Positions 7,807 to 16,260 are shown, counted from the stretch's first letter. The stretch is DNA of 32,179 nt from Chloroflexaceae bacterium (GCA_012034075.1 JAAURD010000031.1:1-32179); one strand, 5' to 3'. The notes: generated by a model not told the origin, from the sequence alone. Numbers and translations: made by a program.

Positions 7807-8205
7807 ATGCCAAGATCACCTGTGGTCCTGATCATCGAAGATGATGATGCGACCCGCCGCATGTATACCTTTTTGTTGGGGAGCTATGGTTATCAGGTTA
7901 TTGAAGCCATAGATGGACAAGAGGCCCTCGAAAAACTGGCGACCCAGATGATTGATGTTCTTATTACCGGATATGCCATGCCCGGTATTAGTGGATTAGA
8001 ACTGATACAAAAAGCACGTCAACAAGGCCATCAAACCTACATCATCTTTATCACCGCACTTGACCTCGCTTCCATCGAACGATCAGCATTACAACATGGC
8101 GCCAATGCCTATATAGGTAAACCCTTTGAGATTGAGCAATTGCTGCTGCATCTGGGCGAAGGTTTGCAGCGAGCATCATCCGGATCATTGCTGGTCTCAC
8201 GTTAA
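7807..8205 (+). CDS. Stand-alone response-regulator receiver domain lacking the phosphoacceptor Asp
   Basis: The 132-residue protein is one CheY-like receiver domain with no output domain. The acidic pocket (VLIIEDDDATRR, Asp12/Asp13), the Thr switch (FITA) and the Lys (YIGKPF) are all present. The residue at the phosphorylation site, normally Asp in the pattern DY-MPG, is Gly55 (LITGYAMPG; codon GGA at 7969-7971). It therefore should not be phosphorylated in the standard way and may be a pseudo-receiver acting by binding or dimerisation. The ATG at 7807 is preferred; an in-frame TTG at 7786 is possible. The next gene, 198 bases downstream on the same strand, is a pseudokinase. A base error at this codon cannot be excluded, given other suspected errors in the window. 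Confidence 0.88.
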   Translation: MPRSPVVLIIEDDDATRRMYTFLLGSYGYQVIEAIDGQEALEKLATQMIDVLITGYAMPGISGLELIQKARQQGHQTYIIFITALDLASIERSALQHGANAYIGKPFEIEQLLLHLGEGLQRASSGSLLVSR

Positions 8206-8293
8206 ATCAATAAATCAATAGCAGGACTCTGGGTTTCCACCTATCCCGTGGATAGTGAACGTTGTGCCTTTCTCGTCGGTTGGAACCAGGGTA

Positions 8294-8302
8294 TGGTACA
8301 AT
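8294..8302 (+). promoter_or_regulatory. Extended -10 promoter for the pseudokinase gene
   Basis: TG-G-TACAAT, within TATGGTACAAT. No matching -35 is seen at 17 bases. The same TATGGTAC-AT core precedes the S9 peptidase (2643-2653), so this may be a favoured promoter form in this genome. Confidence 0.4.
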
Positions 8303-8402
8303 CGATCTGGTGTTTACCAGGTTGCCTGGCAAACACCAGATGGTTGAGCTGGGGCGTTCTCAGTTGCCCAGCACGATGTGTTGTATCGGACAAGAAACAA
8401 GC

Positions 8403-10555
8403 ATGATGCACCGTCCTCTCGTGGGGGATATTCTCGATAACCGTTATCTATTGACCGATAACATTGGCCCGTCACGCATCAGCCGGGTCTACCTTGCGCT
8501 CGACACCGCTCTCGATAACGCGCAAGTCGCCTTACGCCATGTCACCGCAAACCCAGACTCTGATGCACTCCAAACCGAATCTTCGATGCTTGAGCGTCTC
8601 CATCATCCCAACCTGCCCAAAGTGATCGATCTTATCACTGATCAGCGCTTTGGTGCATTTTTTGTGATTCAGTATATTCGCGGGGATGATCTGGAACTGC
8701 GCTTACACCAGCAGCATTCGCCTTTCCCCGTTGATACGGTGCTGGTATGGGCAGATGATTTGCTGAATGCGCTCGATTATCTGCACCAACAGACACCACT
8801 GATCATTCATGCCAATATCTGTCCACGGAACCTCAAACAGCATCCTGATGGACATATTGTGCTGGTTGAACCTGCATTTGCTACGCACAACGATACCAAC
8901 AATCACCCTACAAATACCATGCGTCCACCCAATTCGACCAGTATCTATGCGCCACTGGAACAACGCTTTAGCACCATTCCGCTCTCGCCCCAGAGTGATA
9001 TCTATGCCCTGGGGGCAACGCTCTACCATCTGCTGACCGCAACCGAACCTCCTGATGCTGCTACACGTCAGATGGCGCTGGCGGCGGGTGATTCGGATCC
9101 GCTGCGGCCGGCCCACCTGCTCACCGATTCGGTTGTCCCAGAGCGTCTAGCTTATGTGTTGCACAAAGCAATGGCGCTCTCGCCAGAGCGGCGTTATGCG
9201 AGCGCAGCAGACATGCGGCATGCATTGCAGCAGGTACGCCAACCGCAACATGTTCGCATTGTTGGGCAAACCAGCGATGCCGCCTACCAGACAATTCAAG
9301 CAGCCCTGCACGACGCAACGCCAGAAACGGTTATCCTGATTGAGCCTGGCACGTATCAAGAAAGCATTGTGATTGAACAACCTGTCACGATTATTGGTCA
9401 GCAGAATCAAGGGGATGTCATTATACAAAGTACCGATTGGCCCCTGCATCACCGTGAGAGCTGCCAGTGCGCGACGTCTCCGGGTTGACGTTACGTGGTC
9501 GGGGTGGGCTTTCTGGGCAACGCTTTTATGCGGTAAACATTCCTCAAGGCAATGTAGAGCTGACGCACTGTGATATCTCATCTGATACCCTTGCTGGCAT
9601 TGGCATCTATAGCACGGAATCGACACCATGTAATCCACTCATCCAGCATTGCACCATTCACAGCTGTCATTCAGCAGGCATTCTGCTCTATGCTGGTGCG
9701 CAGGGCCGTATCATGCAGTGTGATATTGCAGGAAACCTCGGACCAGGCATTAGCATTGAGGACGGGGACCCCGAAATAAAAGATTGTCGTATCCACCGAG
9801 GGCGCAATGGCCCAGGCATTCATGTCTATCGAGCCGGAAGAGGGCGTATTGAACAATGTGAGATTTATGGAAACCCGATGTCCGGCGTTCTCATCGAAGC
9901 CGGTGGTCATCCGCTCTTCCACGAATGCCGGATTTTTGCGAATGCCGGCGCTGCTGTTGAAATTTGCCGTGGCGGAAAGGCGACCATCCAGCAGTGTCAG
10001 ATGTATAATGGCATTGGGCGCGGGGTGTATATTCATAGTAAGGGTGAAGCCTCATTGCACCAGTGTACCATTCATAACAACGCCTCCCTTGGTGTAGAAA
10101 TGAAAGCGAGTGACACGATCGCTTTGCATGGATGTCAGATTTATAGCAATCGCAAAGGTGGTGTGCTCTTAACCGAAAACAGTAAGGCAACCATAGATTC
10201 ATGCACTATCTACGGTCATGCCGAAATCAATATCAAAGTTGGTGAAGATTGTCAGATCACCCTGCAACACAGCACCATATCGCAGGGCAGTGGCACGGGT
10301 ATTGCGGTTCGACCACGTGGCAGTGGTCATATCAACAACTGTACGATTCACAACCACTTTGGTCCTGGTATTGAAATTGAACGTGGTGGCAATCCAACTA
10401 TCATAAACTGCCACATTAACCACAATAATACCGCTCTTTATGCTCATCGTGGAGCGCAGGGGTGCATCGAATATAGTGACCTGCGCAACAACCGTCAGGG
10501 GGCATGGCAAGGAAAACACCGTCTATCGGTGATCAACAACACTATCGAATCATGA
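8403..10555 (+). CDS. Catalytically dead protein-kinase homologue fused to a right-handed parallel beta-helix; two apparent frameshifts
   Basis: Residues 1 to about 280 follow the bacterial Hanks-type kinase fold (RLHHPNLPKV, DIYALGATLYHLL, SPERRYASAADM). The key motifs are changed: the Gly-rich loop is GPSRISRV, the VAIK Lys is Arg45 (VALR), HRD is HAN (136-138), DFG is EPA (156-158), and APE is APLE. The rest is a right-handed beta-helix with about 12 PbH1 coils (I--C-I--N/H----G--I), starting at YQTIQAAL. The first coils are in the kinase frame and the rest begins in another frame near 9467. Removing one C in 9441-9444 and one C at 9475 gives PCITVRAASARVSGLTLRG and one continuous protein, so sequence errors are likely. 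No transmembrane helix is seen, so it is likely cytoplasmic. A role in binding or scaffolding is inferred. The start is uncertain (ATG 8403 or 8340). Confidence 0.85.
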
Positions 10556-10632
10556 TGCCCCATGGGCCAGGCTGGGCCGAGTTGACGCACGTGCGAGAAA
10601 AGCTGGCGTTGTGTTGGACGGTCAGGCAAAAC

Positions 10633-10661
10633 TTGCAGAGAATGACGAAGTACGGTATAGT
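10633..10661 (+). promoter_or_regulatory. Promoter placing the SDR gene start at or near its transcription start
   Basis: TTGCAG (10633-10638), a 17-base spacer, then TATAGT (10656-10661). The expected start at about 10668-10671 coincides with the ATG at 10671, and no Shine-Dalgarno is present, which suggests a leaderless mRNA. Confidence 0.45.
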
Positions 10662-10670
10662 ATTGTTGTT

Positions 10671-11651
10671 ATGCGTGCTCTTATTACCGGTATCAATGGG
10701 TTTGCTGGTAGCCATCTGGCTGATTACCTGGTCGCTCGTGGAGGCTGGGATATCTGGGGTTTGGCGCGAAAACCGGTTATCCGATGGGACCATTTACAGG
10801 ATGATATCCGGCTTGTTTGTGCTGATCTGACCTGTGCTGAAGATGTCTCACGCGTATTGCAACACGTCCGCCCACAAGTCATCTTTCATCTGGCCGGACA
10901 AGCCTTTGTGCCGTTGTCATTTCGCCAACCCGCCAGTACCATCAGCAACAATGTTTTTGGCCTGCTCTCGTTGTTTCTGGCGATTATTGAACACGGCCTG
11001 GATACCCGTGTCCTGACAGTCGGTTCGTATGAACAATATGGTCTGATTCAGCCAGAAGACTTGCCCATTGATGAACAAACCCCGCTGCGTCCCTGTAATC
11101 CCTATGGCACCAGCAAAATTGCGCAAGATATGCTGGCATTGCAATATTATTTCAGCCATGGTATTGATGTTGTGCGCGTCCGGCCATTCAACCATATCGG
11201 GCCACGTCAGGATGTAAGTTTTGTCGCTCCTGCATTTGCACACCAGATTGCGGCGATTGAACTGGGTATCCAGCCGCCGGTGCTGCAGGTTGGTGACCTC
11301 CGTGCGCAACGTGATTTTACCGATGTCCGTGATATGGTGCGGGCCTACTATCTCGCTATTGAGTCGGGTCAATCAGGGGATGTCTACAATATTGGTTCCG
11401 GCCATGCGCTATCAGTCCAGACCTTACTTGATCATTTGCTGGCTGCCAGCCAAGTCAAGATCACGGTCGAACCCGATCCTGAACGCATGCGCCCGATCAA
11501 CGTACCGCTGGTGGTCTGTGATGCGAGCCGTTTACAGCAGCATACTGGCTGGTCACCAGCAATACCGTTTGCCCAAACCATTCACGATATTCTCGAAGAT
11601 TGGCGTCTTCGTACCCGTATGAACCTGAAAGCGCAGGAAATACCAGTCTAA
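10671..11651 (+). CDS. NAD(P)-dependent sugar-nucleotide reductase, GDP-6-deoxy-mannose reductase (Rmd)-like
   Basis: This extended short-chain dehydrogenase of 326 residues opens with the cofactor motif GINGFAGSHL and has catalytic Tyr145 and Lys149 (YGTSK), with Ser119 upstream. RPFNHIGPRQ and QRDFTDVRDMVRAYY match the Rmd/GDP-mannose 4,6-dehydratase branch. Rmd reduces GDP-4-keto-6-deoxymannose to GDP-D-rhamnose. The neighbouring guanylyltransferase-like gene, 53 bases downstream, supports a GDP-mannose pathway. No 4,6-dehydratase (Gmd) is in the window, so the exact reaction remains inferred. The start is the ATG at 10671, where the family N-terminus begins; a longer frame from 10611 adds 20 unrelated residues. 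Confidence 0.82.
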   Translation: MRALITGINGFAGSHLADYLVARGGWDIWGLARKPVIRWDHLQDDIRLVCADLTCAEDVSRVLQHVRPQVIFHLAGQAFVPLSFRQPASTISNNVFGLLSLFLAIIEHGLDTRVLTVGSYEQYGLIQPEDLPIDEQTPLRPCNPYGTSKIAQDMLALQYYFSHGIDVVRVRPFNHIGPRQDVSFVAPAFAHQIAAIELGIQPPVLQVGDLRAQRDFTDVRDMVRAYYLAIESGQSGDVYNIGSGHALSVQTLLDHLLAASQVKITVEPDPERMRPINVPLVVCDASRLQQHTGWSPAIPFAQTIHDILEDWRLRTRMNLKAQEIPV

Positions 11652-11704
11652 ATGATCAGCGGACCGTCAGTCAAGGTCGGAAACGTAGTGAGAAAGGTGC
11701 TTCG

Positions 11705-12817
11705 ATGAAAGCGGTTATTCTGGTTGGTGGGTTGGGTACCCGTTTACGGCCACTCACATGTAATACCCCCAAACCCATGATACCAATTGCCAATCGGCCA
11801 TTTATCGAACATGTCATCCTGCGCTTGCAACGGCAGGGCGTTACTGATGTGATACTGGCGGTGCAATATCTGGCTGAACAATTTGAGGCCCTACTTGGTG
11901 ATGGCTCACGTTTCGGTCTTCATGTGCATGTCATGCGTGAAGCAGAGCCACTGGGTACCGCTGGTGCGGTCAAAAATATTGAACATATGCTCGATAGCAC
12001 AACATTTGTTCTCAATGGCGATGCGCTGACCGACCTTGATCTGCAAGCCATGCTGGCCTTTCACCGTGAGCGGGGCAGTAAAACGACCATTGCACTGACA
12101 CCGGTTGATGATCCGACCCAGTTTGGTCTGGTTGAAATGGACCGCGATCAACGGGTGCAACGTTTTCTGGAAAAGCCGCGTCTTGAAGATGTGACAACCA
12201 ACATGATCAATGCTGGCACGTACATCGTTGAACCAGAGGTCTTTCGCTATGTGCCCCCGGGCCAGCATTTTATGTTTGAGCGAGGGTTATTTCCGGTTCT
12301 ACTCCAAACCGGTGATCCGGTCTTTGGGTATCCATCACGTGCCTATTGGACTGATATTGGGAGACCACAAAATTATCTGGAAGTCAATCAAGATGTACTG
12401 ATTGGCAAAGTGCAATACCCGATTGCGGGAGATGTAACAAGCAACCGCATCTGGATGCAGGGCCAGGTTGATATGCATGCCAGTGTCCAACTTGTTGGCC
12501 CCATCGTGTTTGGGCCTGATGTCGTGATTGGTCGTGGTGCCTCCATTATCGGGCCAACCGTGATTGGTGCTGGTTGTCATATTGGTGACAATACGGCAAT
12601 TGAGAGTTCTGTGCTCTGGGAGAACAACCAGATTGCCGAGGAGGTAACGCTTCGCAACTGTGTGCTGGGCAACCAGAATACGATAGCCGCGCACACGGTC
12701 ATCAGTGGCGGGGCTATTATCAGCGATCAGTGCCAGATAGGCGAACACAATCGACTCGATTGCGGTATTCGCTTCTGGCCTGGTACCAGGTTGGGTGACA
12801 AAGCGATTTCATTTTAA
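11705..12817 (+). CDS. Mannose-1-phosphate guanylyltransferase-like NDP-sugar pyrophosphorylase
   Basis: The 370-residue protein has an N-terminal nucleotidyltransferase domain (MKAVILVGGLGTRLRPLT, PKPMIPI, NGDALTD). A C-terminal left-handed beta-helix follows from about residue 245 (hexapeptide-like GPIVFG, GASIIGPTVIG, GAGCHIG). This layout is that of the eukaryote-type GMPP enzymes, which make GDP-mannose from GTP and mannose-1-phosphate; glucose-1-phosphate uridylyl- or thymidylyltransferase activity is the alternative. The ATG at 11705 is preferred because AAAGGTG lies just before it. Its product could feed both the upstream Rmd-like enzyme and the AlgD-like dehydrogenase at 27.4-28.7 kb. 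Confidence 0.85.
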   Translation: MKAVILVGGLGTRLRPLTCNTPKPMIPIANRPFIEHVILRLQRQGVTDVILAVQYLAEQFEALLGDGSRFGLHVHVMREAEPLGTAGAVKNIEHMLDSTTFVLNGDALTDLDLQAMLAFHRERGSKTTIALTPVDDPTQFGLVEMDRDQRVQRFLEKPRLEDVTTNMINAGTYIVEPEVFRYVPPGQHFMFERGLFPVLLQTGDPVFGYPSRAYWTDIGRPQNYLEVNQDVLIGKVQYPIAGDVTSNRIWMQGQVDMHASVQLVGPIVFGPDVVIGRGASIIGPTVIGAGCHIGDNTAIESSVLWENNQIAEEVTLRNCVLGNQNTIAAHTVISGGAIISDQCQIGEHNRLDCGIRFWPGTRLGDKAISF

Positions 12818-12881
12818 CCCGGTTTGATGCTTGCGCTCGTATGTTGGGCGATTGTACCACACACAGAGAGGGTCATATGCC

Positions 12882-13416
12882 ATGATCGCAACGCTGCTGC
12901 AAATACTGGTTGGTGTTGCTTTGCTGCTTCTGGGTCGCCGTCTATACTGGTTGTTTATCGGTGGTGTCGGTTTCCTTTTTGGCCTGGTCATCGCCTCGCT
13001 GCTCTTTGGTGGCCTGGAGGAATCGGTCCTTCTGATCATCAGCCTGGTCATTGGTCTCTTGTTTGGCCTTGCCGCCGTCTTCATTCAGAAACCGATGGCG
13101 ATGATCGCTGGTTTTTTGCGGCCGGGATTGCCGCACTGCAATTGTTTACATCGGCCGATATTGGCTTGATAGCACCCAGGTAGGTTGGGCCGGATTAATC
13201 GCTTTTTTTGTTGGCGGAATCATTGGAACGATTATTGTATCTGTGGCATTCGAGTGGGCCCTAGTGATTCTCTCTTCGCTTATAGGGGCCAGTGCTATCG
13301 TTAGTGGTGCAGTAGATCTGGTTGAAATCGCTCAGCCGATTGCGGCAGTGGTGACGATTGTGCTAGTAGTTGTTGGTATTGTGGTTCAGGGTCGCGGTGT
13401 GAAGGGCATACGCTAA
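12882..13416 (+). CDS. Polytopic membrane protein (DUF4203/TMEM198-like), two apparent frameshifts
   Basis: The start is the ATG at 12882 behind GAGAGGG. The first frame gives MIATLLQILVGVALLLLG and three hydrophobic segments, then is lost at a six-T run (13112-13117). Restoring one T gives GFFAAGIAALQLF. Adding one G near 13168 gives ADIGLDSTQVGWAGLIAFFVGG, and the frame then runs to TAA at 13414-13416. The repaired protein has about 178 residues with six or seven membrane helices and repeated Gly-rich pairs, like the DUF4203 family of unknown function. Repair is inferred from continuous hydrophobic, Gly-rich pattern. It follows the guanylyltransferase by 64 bases and may be cotranscribed with it. 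Confidence 0.65.
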
Positions 13417-13460
13417 TAACGGTACCATGAGCAAAGACTGATTATTCTGCCATGTTTCGT

Positions 13461-13516
13461 TTGTCTTATTTGCACCAGACGAGTATACTATATACGTTGT
13501 ACTTATCAGGAGTACA
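13461..13516 (+). promoter_or_regulatory. Upstream promoter of the Mog-like gene with an inverted repeat at its start
   Basis: TTGTCT (13461-13466), a 17-base spacer, then TATACT (13484-13489). TGTACT (13498-13503) and AGTACA (13511-13516) form an inverted repeat over the initially transcribed region, placed like a repressor operator. Confidence 0.45.
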
Positions 13517-13540
13517 TGACAACGCTGCTATTGATGCTAG

Positions 13541-13569
13541 TTGAAATGCATCGTCGATAGTGGTAAGAT
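13541..13569 (+). promoter_or_regulatory. Downstream promoter of the Mog-like gene
   Basis: TTGAAA (13541-13546), a 17-base spacer, then TAAGAT (13564-13569), preceded by an extended -10 TGG. The start would be near 13576, 33 bases before the first possible start codon. Confidence 0.5.
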
Positions 13570-13608
13570 ACACGTAGTCTAGGAGTCGAATCGGAGCAGC
13601 AAGCACAG

Positions 13609-14136
13609 ATGGGGTACCAAAATCATCAGGAACAGGCACACCAGGCAATGCCGCCAACCCTTCGCTGTGGCGTTCTGACGATGAGTGATACGCGGACGAT
13701 GGAGCAAGATAGCAGTGGTCATACAATTCAAACGGCGTTACACCAGAATGGTCATCATGTGGTAAGATATGAACTAATACCAGATGACCCGGTTCAGATT
13801 GCGGAACAGGTGCATCGGTATATTGAAGCCGGCTGCCAGGTCATTATTACCAATGGAGGAACCGGTATTGCCCAGCGTGATACCACCATCGATGTCATCG
13901 AGCAACTCCTGGAAAAACGCCTGCCTGGCTTTGGTGAGTTGTTTCGTATGTTATCATATGTTGAGATTGGCGCCGGTGCGATGCTTTCACGTGCCACTGC
14001 AGGTGTGTATCAAGGAGTGTTGATCTTCTGTTTACCCGGCTCTTCAGGTGCTGTTCGTCTGGCCCTGGAAAAGCTCATTCTACCTGAACTTACCCACCTC
14101 GTGTGGGAAACCGTTCGCTCAGAAGGGACTGGGTAA
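13609..14136 (+). CDS. MoaB/Mog-family molybdopterin adenylyltransferase-like protein
   Basis: The protein (175 residues from 13609, 162 from the ATG at 13648) has the MoCF-binding fold: GVLTMSDTR near the start, TNGGTGIAQRDTT (molybdopterin-binding loop), PGFGELFRMLSY, IGAGAMLSRATAGV, and FCLPGSSGAVRLA near the end. Mog/MoaB proteins bind or adenylylate molybdopterin in the cytoplasm, during molybdenum cofactor synthesis. Neither start has a good ribosome site; the second matches the family N-terminus better. Two candidate promoters precede it. No other cofactor gene is nearby. Confidence 0.9.
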   Translation: MGYQNHQEQAHQAMPPTLRCGVLTMSDTRTMEQDSSGHTIQTALHQNGHHVVRYELIPDDPVQIAEQVHRYIEAGCQVIITNGGTGIAQRDTTIDVIEQLLEKRLPGFGELFRMLSYVEIGAGAMLSRATAGVYQGVLIFCLPGSSGAVRLALEKLILPELTHLVWETVRSEGTG

Positions 14137-14183
14137 CCACCATGCAGAATCAGAGAGCCAGAGATGCAAAATTTTGATTTTTC

Positions 14184-14192
14184 TGTTATCAT
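14184..14192 (+). promoter_or_regulatory. Extended -10 promoter of the V4R gene
   Basis: TG-T-TATCAT, with no convincing -35. The start would be near 14199, 51 bases before the GTG start. Confidence 0.35.
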
Positions 14193-14249
14193 AGTGGTGC
14201 TGCAGCTTTGGTACTGCCGTGCCCTTGGTGAAATGTGTAAGGAGCCAGA

Positions 14250-14888
14250 GTGCCCATGACGACAGTAGAAGCCTTCCGTGGCCTGCACTACCCCAATAAA
14301 ATTGGCCGCCTCACCTTTCTGTCGCTTGAAGAAGTGATGGGCGTGAACGGCGTGAAAGCGTTGCTCCGCCTGGCTGATTTGCCACAGTTTCTCGATACCT
14401 ATCCGCCGAATGACCTGAAGCGCGAGTTTCCCTTTGAAGCCATCGCCGCTACATCCGACGCGCTTGAAACGATGTACGGGCCACGCGGTGCACGTGGTCT
14501 TGAATTGCGAGCAGGACGGGTAGCCTTTACGCTCGGCTTAAAAGAATTTGGCCCACTGCTTGGGATGGCTGACCTTGCGCTCAAGCTCATGCCGGTTACC
14601 ATGAAGCTCAAAATTGTGCTCAATGCAACGGCACAAACCTTCGACCGGTTTAGCGATCAATCCAGCCACGTCGAAGAAGAGCGCAGTCAGTTTATCTATC
14701 ATATTACCAAAGACCCAAGCAGTTTGCGGAACAATGCCGGGCTCAACTTCTTTATTGCGCGTGGTATTATTGAAGAGGCAACTGCGTGGGTGAGCGGTGG
14801 ACGTCGCTTTGCCGTTGAGCAGATCAGCTGTATTGCGCTCGGCGATAAAACGACAGCATTTACGATCTCGAAAGAGCCGCTAGACTGA
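14250..14888 (+). CDS. V4R (4-vinyl reductase)-domain protein, possible small-hydrophobic-ligand sensor
   Basis: This soluble protein of 212 residues has no membrane segment. Its C-terminal half fits the V4R domain: SQFIYHITKDPSSL, a central helix, then FAVEQISCIALGDKTTAFTISKEP, close to the usual end pattern of a Cys, a GD turn and a final strand. V4R domains bind small hydrophobic molecules and occur in bacteriochlorophyll biosynthesis (BchJ) and in regulators. No pigment gene is nearby, so a sensor or binding role is only possible. The start is taken as GTG 14250, 5 bases after TAAGGAG; the ATG at 14256 is 11 bases away. A hairpin follows the stop. Confidence 0.65.
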   Translation: MPMTTVEAFRGLHYPNKIGRLTFLSLEEVMGVNGVKALLRLADLPQFLDTYPPNDLKREFPFEAIAATSDALETMYGPRGARGLELRAGRVAFTLGLKEFGPLLGMADLALKLMPVTMKLKIVLNATAQTFDRFSDQSSHVEEERSQFIYHITKDPSSLRNNAGLNFFIARGIIEEATAWVSGGRRFAVEQISCIALGDKTTAFTISKEPLD

Positions 14889-14900
14889 TAGTGAGTGGCC

Positions 14901-14929
14901 GCCTGGCATAGCCTGTGGGTATGCCGGGC
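14901..14929 (+). terminator. Hairpin after the V4R gene
   Basis: GCCTGGCATA (14901-14910) pairs with TATGCCGGGC (14920-14929) with one wobble, around a 9-base loop. It starts 12 bases after the stop codon. No T-run follows, so it is a weak intrinsic terminator or mRNA 3' structure. Confidence 0.45.
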
Positions 14930-14968
14930 AAGATAGACCAGTCTGTCTGCACGATGCATCTGGAGCAC

Positions 14969-15064
14969 CACCAGCGTGTTGGCGCCGGTTTTCTTATATG
15001 ATTGAGATTGATGATAGTCTCCGTTGCTATCATCAATGCCCTCTTGCCGGAAAACACGCTGGTG
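14969..15064. other. Nested perfect inverted repeats, candidate structured RNA; non-coding 14889-15566
   Basis: The outer arms are CACCAGCGTGTT (14969-14980) and AACACGCTGGTG (15053-15064), perfect over 12 bases. The inner arms are ATTGATGATAG (15007-15017) and CTATCATCAAT (15027-15037), perfect over 11 bases with a 9-base loop. Together they make one coaxial element of 96 bases. No credible gene lies in 14889-15566. A further inverted repeat, GAGTGCT / AGCACTC (15461-15467 and 15494-15500), and a -10-like TATGAT (15511-15516) precede the sigma factor gene. Confidence 0.5.
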
Positions 15065-15566
15065 TGTTGGGATAGTGCGCTCTCTTCCGAATAGGTCTGT
15101 CCTCAACCTTCGCTGCTGGTCACAGCCGATTGGTTGTTTTTTGCTTTTTCAGAATAGAAGGTCCTGTATGCGTTGGCTTGCCCTGAAACTCATCCATTTT
15201 ATCAACGCTTTCTTTCGCCACTGCTCCCACCGAGTTGTATCTATACGCCCTCATGTTCGCAATATGGCTATGAGGCGATTAGCAAGTATGGCTTTTCAAG
15301 GGTGGCTGGCTGACATTGCGGCGCATCTTGCGTTGCCACCCGCTGGCCCAGGGTGGTCACGATCCGGTGCCCTGACTCCCTTCATCTGCGGTGTCGCCAT
15401 TCCTCGGTTTTCCTGTTCGTGCGTGCAACTTTTTGGCACCTGTTAACGTCATAAACAGCAGAGTGCTATCAAAAAGCACAACATCGTCCTTAGAGCACTC
15501 ACAACAACGCTATGATCCGCCGTGGTCCATTCACCACTGGCTTGATAATATACAGGAGAACCAACG

Positions 15567-16256
15567 TTGGCTGAACCATCGATTGACGTTATCCGCCAGG
15601 CGCAACAGGGCGACCCGCAAGCCCAGACCCAACTGGTGTTGGAACAGCAGCAATACGTCTATAGCATTGCCATGAGTGTGCTGAAAAACCCCGATGATGC
15701 CGCTGACCTGACCCAGGAAGCGTTTATCCGGCTCTTCCGGGCGCTGCCCCAATATAGCGGCGAAAGTCGCTTTACCACCTGGCTCTATCGCCTGGTGGTT
15801 AATCTGGGGCGCGATGAGTTGCGCCGTCGTGGTCGCCGTTTGCCCGTGATCACGCCCGAGTCAGAGGATGAACAGGACCCGATCAATACCGTCGCAGATC
15901 AGGATCGCTGGAATGATCCCGTCCAGGCACTCGATTCGCGTGAGTTGCGTGACCAGGTGCGACGTGCCTTGAATCAGCTTGATGAGCACTATCGTCTGGT
16001 GTTGACACTCTATTATTTTGAAGATTTGAAGTATAACGATATTGCCCAGATTCTCGATATGCCGTTAAATACGGTCAAGAGTCATATTCGTCGGGGCAAA
16101 GAGCGTCTGGCGGCCTTGATTGAGGCGCAAGAACAACCACCATCAGCCTATCGCACCTCAATCACGTCACCTTTACCGCCCGTTTCACGCTCCACGACCC
16201 AACCCAAACCTTCAGCTGGGTTGTCTCGTTTGCATTTGATGCCCCAGGGAGGATAA
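15567..16256 (+). CDS. ECF-type RNA polymerase sigma factor
   Basis: Region 2 is clear: VLKNPDDAADLTQEAFIRLFRAL and FTTWLYRLVVNLGRDELRR. Region 4 follows: LDEHYRLVLTLYYFEDL, then the helix-turn-helix YNDIAQILDMPLNTVKSHIRRG. Regions 1.1 and 3 are absent, as in the ECF/RpoE group. The 229 residues include a Pro/Ser/Thr-rich C-terminal tail of about 40 residues. The start is a TTG at 15567, supported by AGGAGA 8 bases before it and by the family N-terminus. The gene directs polymerase to a set of promoters, usually under control of a cognate anti-sigma factor, probably the next gene 4 bases downstream. Confidence 0.93.
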   Translation: MAEPSIDVIRQAQQGDPQAQTQLVLEQQQYVYSIAMSVLKNPDDAADLTQEAFIRLFRALPQYSGESRFTTWLYRLVVNLGRDELRRRGRRLPVITPESEDEQDPINTVADQDRWNDPVQALDSRELRDQVRRALNQLDEHYRLVLTLYYFEDLKYNDIAQILDMPLNTVKSHIRRGKERLAALIEAQEQPPSAYRTSITSPLPPVSRSTTQPKPSAGLSRLHLMPQGG

Positions 16257-16260
16257 TCAC

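Noticed and set aside
15024-15446. Open frame of 140 codons before the sigma factor
   Set aside because: It is rich in Arg, Cys and Ser without a domain, starts inside the nested hairpin region and has no ribosome site.
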